From Apostichopus japonicus (lineage: Eukaryota > Echinodermata > Holothuroidea > Aspidochirotida > Stichopodidae): a stretch of DNA of 64,000 bases. The translations under genes and the position numbers were made by a program. Of this stretch, positions 9,613 through 22,000 are shown in pieces. The notes beneath the pieces were generated by a model, which had not been told where the DNA came from, made no database searches, and was given only the letters and a program-made list of their open reading frames with translations. The stretch spans positions 17,649,918 to 17,713,917 of the forward strand of contig NC_092570.1 in the NCBI RefSeq assembly GCF_037975245.1, read 5' to 3'. The number at the start of each line of letters is the position of its first letter. The stretch's first letter is position 1.

Positions 9613-9660
9613 CTTCACACAATTGTACGTGACGTTTTATGGAATCTCATTCCAGAAGAG
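9613..9660 (+). CDS. Candidate 48-nt internal exon
   Basis: A strong polypyrimidine tract and acceptor (TTTTCTTTTGCAG) precede 48 bases that end in CAGAAGAG before a GTTAGT donor at 9661. Two frames are open. The frame implied by the candidate exon at 416-432 (phase 2) reads FTQLYVTFYGISFQK. No family is recognisable. The signals are good, but isolated small exons of this kind arise by chance in 64 kb. Confidence 0.2.
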
Positions 9661-10867
9661 GTTAGTGTTTTAAAACTAATATTTTTTTTTATATGCACTG
9701 TAACTATCACCATGGAATACTAGAAAAAACTGTGGTAAAAACTCACTTTTTCTGTGGGTTTTTTTCTTCTTGGCAAATACCACTTATTGCTCAATACATA
9801 ATTATATATAAAGCATTCTGTTTTGCATAATAATGAAATTAACCTCAGAATGCAGCCCTGTGTGCAGGATGCCAATGGGATGGTGAGTTGACTAACGATG
9901 TGGACCCATTCATTCAACACTTTCATTGGGGAGGAATGTTTTTTTCTTTTTTATTAAAATGAAGGGGTTGCCTAGATGAAAGGGGGTACTATGATTTGCT
10001 ACCATAGGAACTTTCCAAAATTTGAGCCACTCACAGCTTGAAAACAGCTACCACAAATTAGAATGGAGGGGGGCTACATATGCACTCCCCCTCCCTGGGT
10101 GTGTCCTAAGATGACAAATAGTGATTATATCAGTTGGCAGGGTACCTTGCTTATCTAAAAGCACCTTTTTTTTTACTATGATAAATTTGTTGATCTACAG
10201 TATTTGGTGCTAAAACTATCATAGCATATATAGCTCATTAGCAATTTTCATTTTAAATAATGATGAACCTAGAATAATGATGTGAAATTTGAAAAGCCTT
10301 GAAAAAGTTCCAATTTATATTTGATATATACAAGAAAAAGGTGTTTGGGTGCCAAAATGGTATGACAGAAATCAAGTAGAATGATTTATTACTTGCTGAT
10401 TAACCCTTGATGTGACGAAAAACATTAGGAGTGTCTCTTCGGCTTAGTTTACTTTATACTGAGCAATACTCAACAACTTTCAAACTCGGGGATTAACTCA
10501 AATTTGATCAAATTTTTGTGATAGGTTTTGAGGTTTGTGATTTCAAGAACAAATACCATAGATCAATGTGCTCTTTATATTTGCACTGGTAAAGCAATTT
10601 CATCATTTTGCCAGATAAGTTATTTCCTAAAAAAAAAAAAACGAAAAAAGAAGAAGTACAGTGCTGTAAGTTTGCTATTACTAGCTGCTGGCAGAATTGT
10701 CAGTGTTCGCAAGCATCATATCAACGCAGTTTGGAAGTTTCATTGCTTCTGTAGTAGCATGGTGAACGGCGCTTTCCCATATATACTCTGTACATACAAC
10801 CATTGTGCTCATATGCTGACAGAATCCTACTTTCACAATTCTATATTCTATTCTCGTCTTTGATTTC

Positions 10868-10990
10868 ACTCCTCACTTACCTGTTGCCACACAACTGCTG
10901 CATTCTTCCTTCTACAGTGTCTAGATCCATCTGGTAATCCTTCTAGCACTGACCCCTAACCTGGTGACCGGCCACTTCCAGTCTTCTACC
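10868..10990 (+). mobile_element. Diverged solo DIRS-type terminal fragment
   Basis: The stretch CCTCACTTACCTGT ... CTAGATCCATCTGGTAATCC ... GTGACCGG ... TTCTACC aligns in order with the left end of the DIRS element at 885-1020 (CTCGCTTACCTGT ... CTAGAATGTCCTGGTAATC ... TCTACC). Shared words keep nearly the same spacing, at perhaps two-thirds identity by eye. No recombinase or second end was found nearby. Confidence 0.5.
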
Positions 10991-11772
10991 TTCATTATCT
11001 TTTGAAGAGCTTCTGGATCTATAATCCTAACTTCTCGGTAAGCCCAATGAAAGTTTTGTGAAAGCTACAGTTTTCGGTTGAGACAAATTGCCGTATTTCA
11101 CAGAGGATAATTATAGTGCTACATTATAGCGATACTTTCCGAAAGGTTTGGCAAAATACGAAGATGAGACACTTGATGGTAAAGAATGACCTCTGACCTT
11201 AAGAGGCAGAAAAAAAATTCATCTGCAAATTACTGCTGAATAACATTAAAACACAATTTTCTTGAGGGAAGGGTGAGGAAGGGGTGAGGAAGGGGAGAGA
11301 GTAAGAGAGGAGGGAAGGGGTTGAGGAGTGGAAATGAAAATATTTTTGCCACTCTCTTGACTCATTCTTATTCCACTTATACTGTAGTCATACACTGCCA
11401 GAGTTAATTCTTGTTTTACTTTCTGCTCAGGTGGCAAGCAAAAACAAGTTGAGACCTAATGTTTTCTAGAAAAACAAATTAACTTGAAAAACTTTACATT
11501 GGACAAGAACATGATACCAATTTGATCTTTTGTGTACATTTCTCTTGAAAGGAGTTCACAGACATTTATGAATACAAAATCAGAGTAAAAAAATTGGTTT
11601 GAAAATTAAGTTGTTTCCACGTTGATATATGTGCAAACACATGAACAGATCTACAAATCATGAAAAGTGCTATAAAAAATGCTTCAAGACCTGTGACAGA
11701 AATATTTTGTTCTGTTACTTTAACCTTTTAACCAATTATATATGTACCTTTGGAAATATTCAGACAATGTTG

Positions 11773-12125
11773 TGAATAAAGTTTTTGCTCAACCCTAGGA
11801 CAAACCCTTTAATGGAGTGCTGCATACTTTAAACAACAAATAAGATTCTAGTTGTTAGGTGAATCGATACTGTAGCCAATAGCCAGACTATGTATGAATA
11901 AAGTTTTCCCTCAACCCTAGGACAGACCCTTTAATAGAGTGCTGCGAACTTTAAACAACAAATAGGATTCTAGTTGTTAGGTGAATCGAATACTGTAGCC
12001 AATAGCCAGACTATGTATGAATAAAGCTATGCCCTCAACCCTGGGACAAAACCTTAATATAGCCCTGTGTACTTAGAACAGCAAATATGATTCAAGTGGT
12101 TAGGTGGATGGTCGAGTACTGTATC
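11773..12125. repeat. Three tandem copies of a 122-base unit
   Basis: Units start with TGAATAAAG at 11773, 11895 and 12018. They share CTCAACCCTAGGACA, AACAACAAATA and AGTTGTTAGGTGAATCGA. The third copy is the most diverged. Each carries AATAAA near its start. Confidence 0.85.
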
Positions 12126-12530
12126 CTACCAGGAAGTTAACTCGTATGCATAGTCCCGCTTCGGTTTCATATTTCGGGCAACGGCAGACAATACACATTG
12201 ATTTAATACAAAATACATTTAAGGAGAAGTACAGGGAGGAATTTGGGATGTAACAGTGGGTTGGTGGTGTGATGATGGGGTTTGAACATTGAGGATGCCT
12301 TGTTATTTCCCTCCCCCTCGCCCAAACTTTCATCATGATTGGGATTGCCCACTGGTAACAAACAGTTTTTTAAGAGTCAAGCTGATGGTACAACAATCCT
12401 CGCTGAAAAACCGTAATTTATTCATGTTGACCTATTGGAGAATCCATGGTCAGCTGGAAACAGTTTATTTAAGGTATAGTTGTTTATTTATCCAGAAGGA
12501 TTTACTACACTCTGAAAGTATATATGCTGT

Positions 12531-12892
12531 GTACTCGAAGGGTAGACCCACGTAGGACTTTGGTACATACTGTGTACTCGAAAGGTAGACCTACGTAGGA
12601 CGACAGTACAGACTGTGTACTCGAAGGGTAGACCCACGTAGGACTGTGGTACATACTATGTACTCGAAGGGTAGACCTACGTAGGACGACAGTACAGACT
12701 GTGTACTCGAAGGGTAGACCCACGTAGGACTGTGGTACATACTATGTACTCGAAGGGTAGACCTGCGTAGGACGACAGTACAGACTGTGTACTCGAAGGG
12801 TAGACCCACGTAGGACTGTGGTACATACTATGTACTCGAAGGGTAGACCTACGTAGGACGACAGTACAGACTGTGTACTCGAAGGGTACAAC
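12531..12892. repeat. Minisatellite of 43-base units in an 86-base higher-order pattern
   Basis: GTACTCGAAGGGTAGAC recurs about every 43 bases, nine times from 12531 to 12874. Alternate units differ (CCCACGTAGGACTGTGGTACATAC versus CCTACGTAGGACGACAGTACAGAC), giving an 86-base period. Units contain self-complementary CCTACGTAGG/TACGTA words. The overlapping 72-74-residue minus-strand frames are by-products. The array ends about 180 bases above the likely start codon of the Rac-type GTPase. Confidence 0.9.
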
Positions 12893-13073
12893 TTCGAACA
12901 TCTATTTGAAAGAATGAAGAATTCAAGACCTGTTTTCTCTTCCTTGTAAAAAGTGTTAAAAAGTATTCCATATTGTTATTTCCTACCTCTCACGAAGCAT
13001 TCGTAGGATTGATGCGTTGAACAAAAGTAATTGGTGTCATTACTCTAAGCAGGATAGACAAACTATTGGAAAC

Positions 13074-13080
13074 ATGTCGG
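13074..13080 (+). CDS. Rac-like GTPase coding exon 1 (7 nt)
   Basis: ATGTCGG is followed at once by the donor GTGAGT at 13081. Spliced to the acceptor before 20299 (CTTTGTTTCTTCGTAG) it reads in frame into a Gly-rich stretch and then the GTPase fold, giving an N-terminus like other Rac proteins that start just before the P-loop. The leader would lie upstream, roughly 12900-13073. Supported by frame and splice signals only. Confidence 0.5.
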
Positions 13081-16000
13081 GTGAGTCTTGAGTTGATTTA
13101 ATCTAGCCTGTTTCATTTTTTGCAATAGTAACTTTTGGTGAATAGTTTTTCGTTTCTTGCAACTTTTTGTTTTATTTTTGCTTAAATGTTTATAAATTGG
13201 CACTGCTTGTTGTGTTTGTAAAATATAATGGACATTGTGATGACGTTGAGGGTAATTTTCGTTCCCTCCCTCCTATCCACCCACCATTTTCTTTTTCTTA
13301 TACCCATCCATACCTATGACAGAAATTCACAAATGATCTTTATTTTTCAAGACACTGTAGCTGCTAGCAAATCTTTATTTTTTACTTTAGTTTAGTGTTC
13401 TCTTAGAGTTGTTGTATTGAAGCAGTTTCTTTTGAAGGAAGCATCTGGTTAGAACCCAACCTGTTCTGTTTGTGATACTGTTGAACACAATTTAAAGTGA
13501 CTGAAAGTGTATGTTTAAACGTAAGTTTGGACCATTCTGTTTCTGAACGATCGATGCAAAAATATTGAAATGATCCCTTGTACGGACTCCGAAAACAGTA
13601 CACTCCTTTAATGGAATCAAAGTAAAATTTACTTTATTTTAAAAAACAAATTATGTTTTAAAAATGAACTTTTAAAAATTAACTTAAAATTTACTCCCTC
13701 TCTTACCTGTCTCCTCACGACAGTTGAACTCTTAAACATTGTTTTGTCTGACTCGTTTGTATAAATTTGGAAAGTTAGACTTGTTTCATAACTAGGTTAT
13801 TATTTCCAGATTATTGACCATGAAACGGGTTGTTGTTACTGAAAGTTAGAATTACATGCTCCTCTTCTAGAAAATTTGGTTTCTTTACTAGTTAGTAACT
13901 AGTTGTTTCTGCATGGCACTATTATTGGGGATATTCCATTACGATTTACGTGAAAGTAAAAATGATCAGAAAAAGAATTTCTGGGAAGTCAGTCTCAGTG
14001 ACAGAGATGTTCATAATAACTATTAAAAATGTAGCGGCATTTCTTTGTTTTAGTTAATATGCTCCTAAACATATTAACCATAATGAATGAAAGATCATCA
14101 ATATTTGTTTTTCAAAGTTTAGTTGAATAAAACTATTTAAAAAATTTTCCCTAAAACAATTTTCCGGACAATGAGACTTATTGAGATTCTTCCCAGACAT
14201 TGAAATGTTAAATGTCTCTATGAGAGAAAATTTTTATTTTATTTTTGATTTATTTATTTTTAACAATTTTTTTCTCACAAAATTCCCCACATACTGAAGA
14301 TCATCTTATTGCAACAAAAACAAAACACTATAAAACTTTAAATTTAATTATAAACTGTTGATATTTATTATTTTAATTTGGAAAATTAGACCAGAAAAGT
14401 GTAGCTGCAGAACTAAGAGTTTTATATCTTGTAAGCTGCCAGTTGTGTTTCTATATATGCTGCTGTTTTTTGCAAAATATAATATGCAGCAAACTATATT
14501 ATTCTCTTTCTGTGTTTGATTAATGTTATTTGTTTTGAATGTTGTGAACTTTGAAACCGCTGTTACACTATATTCTGGCTGTTACTGAATGTATTCAATT
14601 GCTGTTGGGAATAATTCTCTCTTCAAAAAGTTGTTTTATTTCTTGATTGTGTAATGTGAGAATATTTCATGAAACTACTAAAAATTCTGATTCTAAAAAT
14701 TTGCATTAAAATAACTTCAAGAGTGAGTAAAGGGGGGTGGGGAGGTACAGTAGGGGGGGACATGAATTTACCTGGGATGTGAACACCATGACATTTCATT
14801 AACATGTATCCTGTCTCTTTTCTCTTGTAAGGTATGATGTGTCACAAGGTTTTTCATATCCATTGTGATGGGATATGATGGGAAAATAACAATAAAGTTA
14901 CCTGGGATATCACACTGTGATATCTCACCTTCATATCTCTTTCCTTGTGTTTGGTATGGTACATGTTACCTAAAAGCTTTTCATCCCTGCAGGGATATAA
15001 AAGGGAACATATAACATGAACTTAACCTAGAAATGTCTAACCGTGACATCTCAACTTCCATCTTTCTTGCCTCTAGTTTGGTATATGGTATATCAAGATA
15101 GGTTTGAAATTTATAAAGAGTTATAACAAAAAACGAAGGTTTCTGTCTTCGTCCTTGCCTCTTCTTGTTAGTGTTGACCAATGTTCGTATTATGACGCGC
15201 GATTGCAGGATTCCCGCAATTTATCTAGAGGCTCCCCCAAAAATAGTTTCTCTTTTGGGGGGAAGGTTCCTACAACAATTCCTGATACTTCTTGCAACTT
15301 GCACCATAATACTGTAGTTACAATACTTGCCAATAGCAAGCTGGATATTATCAAGTTTTTTTGAGTTTTGTAAGGAATAATTTGAATTGGTCAAATAGAA
15401 AACAACAAATAGAAAACACTGGCTTCGTTAGTGCGGCACTGCACAGTGCGTATCATTTTGTGTATTGGTCGCAATGGTCGTCCATGTGTAGGCCCTATTG
15501 CAGTGTATGTACTATATGCCCGCTAAATATCGGTAGGGGCATATGTAGGCCTACGTACATCTTACTACTAGCATCATGAAACCCCCCCCAGACAAAATTT
15601 GGTGGTTGGGGAAAATCCCCCTCCAAATAAATTGTATGGAGGAATTCCCCTTTTTAACATCCTAGTGCTAACACTGTTGTTGACATGCAAAGAGGCTGTA
15701 AAACTTTGACCTACATGGCTATTTGGAGTGATGGGATAAAATAAGAAAGTAACAGTTTTCATGTTTCATATCCCTTTTCCTCTTGTCAGTTGTAGTGATA
15801 TGTTGGGTCTGTTTAGTATTACAGGCCAAGGTTTGTCACTGCTGTATGAAACTCCCAATGTTTATTATGAAAACATGAAACCTTCATCCCCTTTGAATCC
15901 TCTCTATATATACCTATCTTGATGATAGTATTGCACTTTCCCAAGTAATGTAGATAGAGAAAAAACATGGCAATTTATATGGTGAACTAACCATGTCGTA

Positions 16001-19000
16001 TTAGTATCATTGTATGTGATTATTATGTACTGAATACTAAAGAGTTTGCCATATATCCGAAACCCAAAGATGATTGATTGTAGAGAATTCTTGTTTTACA
16101 GAGACGTGTATTACCCTTGTTGTTTTGCAAATTGTTTTATCTCTTGCTTGCTAAAGATTTCAATGATCAACAGACATTTGCTTGCACAGTGCTGGACATA
16201 CCACCATTACTATCCTATACTGAAGATGTTTTGTCAATAAATGCTGAGTGTGCTCTGTTACCCAGCTGTCATAAATCATTCCTTATTATTTTGTTCACCA
16301 AAAACTAAAAAAAAAAAAAAGATCCTGTAGTCTTTAGTTAATATTTTTTAGCCATAGGCAGGATTCCAAAAATGGGAAACGAATCATAATCATAGTTTAA
16401 CATTAGGGCACATTAATCAGTAATGTTCATAGCTAAGCTTTCTATCATCTGGAGCACACTGTTATGAAGAAATAAATCATATCATCTGAACAGATTCCAT
16501 TTGAGATAATGACACATCGCCCAGGCACCTTAACTTGGGTCTCTTTCTAAACATTAATTAGAAGACATAATGGTAGGCTACTAGGCCTACATTCCTGGAG
16601 GCATCTGTTCCTTTGGAGTTAAACCATTCTGTGTACATTTCTTGCCTGGTACTATAGTAACTCTTGCATTGACAGCTGTTATTTGTGTCATGTGCAGGCA
16701 AACATCTGTAGGCCTAGGTATTTACTTTATCCTACCGATAATAAGACAACAGCTGTGATAAATATGTTCCCTGTATTCCCCTAAGCTCATCATTATGCAT
16801 GCCATGTTTTGTATTTACTTTGTCAGTTGTATATCTAAATGCATGAATGAGTACAGCGGATGTGATTGTGATTATTGTTGCCTGCCATTTTGAAGCTCTT
16901 AAAGGTATGCTGTATTGGCCCTAAATATGCTAGATATTCAAATATGGTCACCTTTAGTGTTAATTCTTTAACCGTTTTCATTACAACCTTGGAGGAAACT
17001 TTCCTCACTGGGACATTCAGTCATCTTGTGTGTTCCTTAAAAAATGTCTGAGAACAATTTGGAGAGTAAAGACCTCCAGGAAAGTACTTTTTGAAGACGT
17101 CTAGCAATTATACATGGTATAATTTGGGGCCTATACTGACTACCTTTAAGGTCTGCATCAGACTGGGGGCATATTTCTGCCCCCTTTCATATTAAAGGGA
17201 TTTTCCACTGGCAGGCAATGTGACGTTAATATGGAAAATAGAAATATATTCTACACTGTATATTACATTCCTAACTTGAGAATACGGTTGTTTGAATTAT
17301 TGTAAACACCTTTATGTTTTACCAAATGAACCCATCCTTTCTCGAAAGTGGATCGTAAAAGTTGGTCTGTGAACTCATCTTGTCAAGTGTTCTTCAAAAT
17401 GTTTGGTTTCCTAAAGTAGATAATATCGTTATTGATTTTATCCTTGAAATGTGATAAATTTGGTACATGGACTCGCTTGTAACCTGTCAGTGTTTCTCTC
17501 TGCAAACATTTAGAATTTTGATCAATAAACAACAAGAACATTATTTTCCTCCGTGAATAAATGACTTTGACATTATAAAGAAAATGACATCTGTAGCTTA
17601 ATTGCCATGATGCCATCATAGTTCACGACCTCTGCTGATTGCCAGGTGCTCGTCAAAGAGTTCATCAAATTGAAATGTACAGTATGTTTATCTCACAACA
17701 GCATAAAATACTATTACAATGTACTTTTGACATAAAGATGCAAGCTTTTCTAGCAATTTTGTTAAAACATTGAAATTCAATCCCCAGAATATACCTTCAC
17801 CACTTTAGATTTCAGATATTACTACAAAGCGGGAACTAATGAAATGAATCTAGAACCAACAACAAGTGAAATACATAAACATATGAACAGTACATTTACG
17901 TGTTATTAGTGTTTAAAATGGTTTTTATGCTTCAGATTAATAAGTTCATATCTAACAGAAAAGGAAAAAAGATGAGATAAACATATCATCTTGTTTTTAT
18001 TGACACATTTGTACAAAAAAAGGAAAAGCAAAGACTCTAAAAGTAGGAAATGTTGAAATAATATCGGGAAAAAATATTACGAAGTGTGCTCAAGAAAATA
18101 ACTTGGCAATTAACCGCTGCAAGATACAGATTTTGATTTTATGTTTAGTCTTGACGAGGTAATATTTGACAAATATTTAATAAATAAACTTGAGAAATTA
18201 ACAAATGAAGCTGTGCTGTAATTTTTATCGAAATGATATGTTCCATGAACATTGAAAAAAATTGTTAGAATTTTTCAGTTATAAGTAAATTTTTTTTTAT
18301 AATTACTGCTAAGTGTTAAATGATGATTCACTTACTAAAATTAAGGATATGAAATTATGATCAAAGATAATTATAAGTGACAGTGAAGTTTTTCCGTTTC
18401 TTTAATTGTTATAAGTACTGAACTACTTTTAGGTGGAATATAACTTGTTTTTGAAAGTGTTGGTTCTTTAGAATTGAAACTATGTATCCATTATATGGCC
18501 CTTAAAGGCATTGAAGACTCGCCCCAAACCGTGTGCGGCCATCTGAAAAATTTAACGAAAAAGTGACGTTTTGTTCGTGACGCTACAAAATGCAGCTGAT
18601 TGTACTGACTGTACACTAGTGTCTAATTACCGACGGTGTGTGTGTGTATTTTCTGGGATCGATGGTGGTGTTTAACACTTCTGTTACACCTCTTTCGAAA
18701 CTAGGTCAGATTACCGGCATTAGACGTTTCTTTCTGCGCGAGTCTTTACACCCTTTCATGTTTTGCATCCATGTTGATCTATTTTACCTTCTATTTTCGA
18801 AAACCTGTGGGTGATTAATAGAAACTGAATGTTAAATAAGGGTATAGTTATAATTATTGTCAAGATTTCATAACTTTAACACAATTATTTGGCTCAAAAC
18901 CTTGTAGTTCAGAATAGCTTTACTACATGACTGGCATTGAACTGCACCTCACAAATCATTTTTAATACCATTTCCTTTTTTTAGATGGCTAGTTACGCAC

Positions 19001-22000
19001 TTGACCCTTGAGTCATACTCTGCTACTCGTTTGGCAAATCATCTTTATTTTTATATCCAGACTCAATCCTCTCATATTTTGTAGCAAGATTAGATCATTA
19101 TTGCTTGCCATTCTGAAAGTCTGTCTCAGTTTAAGTAGAAGCTCAATTACCTTTCAAAACCAGAGGATCTTAACCAATCGCCATGGCAGTACTACTTTTT
19201 ATATACATCTAATGTTTCCTCCATTGCAATTGAATAATCTTTCTATGCACACCATTTGATCAATATTAATCAAAAGTTGTCAGCCATTATTTACAGGGCT
19301 TCAAAGTAGCATTTATACACAAATTAGGTCGAAGGTCATTTGGGAGGTCCAAATTGAGAATCATATGAAACTATTTATCTGATCAGGATGAAAATCAATG
19401 ACAGTGATCGTGCTGTTGAGGGTGGGGGAGGTCATGTTGTTGAGGGTGGAGGAGGGGGCTCAAATGTGTGCAAGGATATTGCAGCACATAGCTATATATT
19501 TTTTTTTCTCCAGCATTGTTTACACTCTCTGTTAAACAGACCTGGTTTATATCCACTTTATACACATTTGGAGATAAAAAAAAATCTCAAAGCTTTTCAT
19601 CTATTCTGCCTGATATAGAAGGGTTTTGTTTTTCTTCTAGATATGATCATATATGGATCATATCACATGTTTGAAATAATGTGAAAGTGAGAAATGAGGT
19701 CAACATCAGGACCTCAAAAGTGGGGTAATTTCGGTACATGGTTACGAATAGACAAGATATTTACGTTCATGGTCTGACACACGTTTGATCAGTGACTATG
19801 AGTTACAAGAACATTCTAACAATGTCAATTGAGCATCACTGGTGCTCTAGTACGACTGTCAGTTAATATTGTGGTTGATTTATGATTTACTCATTTTGGG
19901 AAATAAAACTCGACCATTCAAACTAACGAACTAAAGTCGGGATTGGATTGGCTATGTGTCAAATAGTATAAAAAACGTAACTGAAAATCAGGATTAAAAA
20001 GCTGTTTCTAGATGATGTAGCATGAGTTGGAATCCTAGGAATGAGATAGCAGACATTAGTTATGTCCAGGATATCTCGTCTTGCGTAAGTTCTCACCTCG
20101 ACTCAACGTATCATCAACTCGGTGACATTTAAGACTCTTTGACGAGCTCCGGTACCGACCATCAATGTGACTTCGTCACTGTTGGGGCATCGTCTTTCAG
20201 CTTGAAGAGGGACTCGATTAGACGAGTGTCACCTCAAGTGTGAGGTTCACAGAGATATTAAAACTGATGTGTTTCCTCTTCTCTTTGTTTCTTCGTAGGG
20301 GGAGACGGCGGAGGTGGCGATATGGTATCCAACGCGAGGAACGTGAAGTTGGTGGTGGTCGGCGATGGAGCAGTGGGCAAGACGTGCATGCTATGGTCGT
20401 ATACGAGAAACGCATTTCCTAAAGAATACGTTCCCACAGTGTGAGTTTCCGGCATACGGTTTAGTATTGGGTAACATTTGAAGAGAGCGCTTAAATGTCT
20501 GCCGTTACAGCGTGTAGAGTCCTCTAGTGTAATGTCCTCTTCATGTTTCGTTTCGTTTATTTTAGTTGTTTTTTTCACAACATATATGCAACAAATGTAG
20601 TGAATACAGAGAGTTATGGAATGTGAAAGGAAGTGTATCAGGAAACCCTTGTGGGCTTATCTAGTGATAAACTCGCTGTACAAAGAGTACACTAATAACT
20701 GACAAAAAGAATTAAGAAAAAGAACGAAGAAAAAGAGAAGAAAAGAAGAAAAGGAAACAGAAAGAAAGAGGAACCTCAATCTCAGTATAAGTTGAAGTAA
20801 AATCTCTTTAATTTGTATTTAAACAAATTTCGGGAATGTTGTAACCTGATATTTTCATGTGCAGACAGCAGTAGGTATTGTAGTATTACACAGGGCCATG
20901 TGATTACAAATTTTGCAGCACGAGTCGAGTCAAAGGTTGATGGGGCATTAACCCTGAAGTAAACTGTGTGTGTTGTGATGTTAGATGTATGGTGAATTTC
21001 ATTAAAATGGTCTGTAAACTAAGATCCAGATGAAGGAATCCCTTTGGTAATCAAAAGTGATCTATGATTTTCAGGGACGTTACTTTGACGCTGAAGCCAA
21101 ACATTTGTCTCACGAGCGATATACTAAGCAAAATCACATTCACACCTGAACAGGCAAAGATATTTTGTTTTTGCTTATTAAATATGATTGAATTGAAAAT
21201 TTCAAAATAGTTTGAAAGAAGCATCAGGATATTTTATTTTTTTATTTAAGTGAGAGAAAACTCATACAGAATTGATAGCAAACGGGGACAATTCATGAAT
21301 CTCACTCATAAAACTGAATGTATAGAATTTAATTTTCCAGAATCTTCTGTTTCCTGGGTGCAAATATAGCTGTGCTCTTCAAACAATTTTTGAGCCCTGA
21401 TTTAGTTTGATAATGAAGTTTAAACCATCAAGATATATTTATGATGGCACCTATGCCATCTCGTTTAAAGGGGCACAGCATTTCTTGCCATCATTTCTAA
21501 GGGCGTTATGGCAAATCGTAGGTGCACCGATGGTGCTGTTCTAAAATTCAAGCTGTGTCATTTTCAAGGGCATTGTGGTAGGTGCACCGACAGTGCCGTT
21601 TGTTAATTCAAGCTCCGTCAATTTTAAGAGCATTATGGCAATTAGGAGGTGCACTAACGGTGCTGTTAGTTAACTCAAGCTATGTCATTTTAAGGGCAAT
21701 ATGGCAAGTGGTAGGTGCACCGTTGGTGCTGTCCATCAATTCAAATTCTGCTTTCTGACTGTTAACTTGCATGGTCGTTGCGTACATACCACTCTCTGTA
21801 TGCAATGACTGCATGAACTGTGAAGAGGAAATGTTTGGAGGAAGTATCCAATTCTGATCTGTGTCACTCACTCTATGGACTTAGTTCTCAGTGTCACCTG
21901 TAATTTGCTCCGACGAGATGATGAAAACCTCTGTTGGATATTGAATTTCTGCGATATCATTCTTTTAGAAACCTTGGCAGTAGTTGATCTGTGTTTATAC

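Noticed and set aside
12505-12901. Three overlapping 72-74-residue minus-strand frames
   Set aside because: The same peptide repeated by the 43/86-base minisatellite; no sign of real coding.
13694-13720. Third DIRS-like end (CTTACCTGTCTCC)
   Set aside because: Only a 13-base match to the terminal repeat with no further similarity on either side.
20240-20578. Frames of 60-106 residues around the GTPase exon 2
   Set aside because: Alternative-frame and antisense shadows of the real exon and its flanks.
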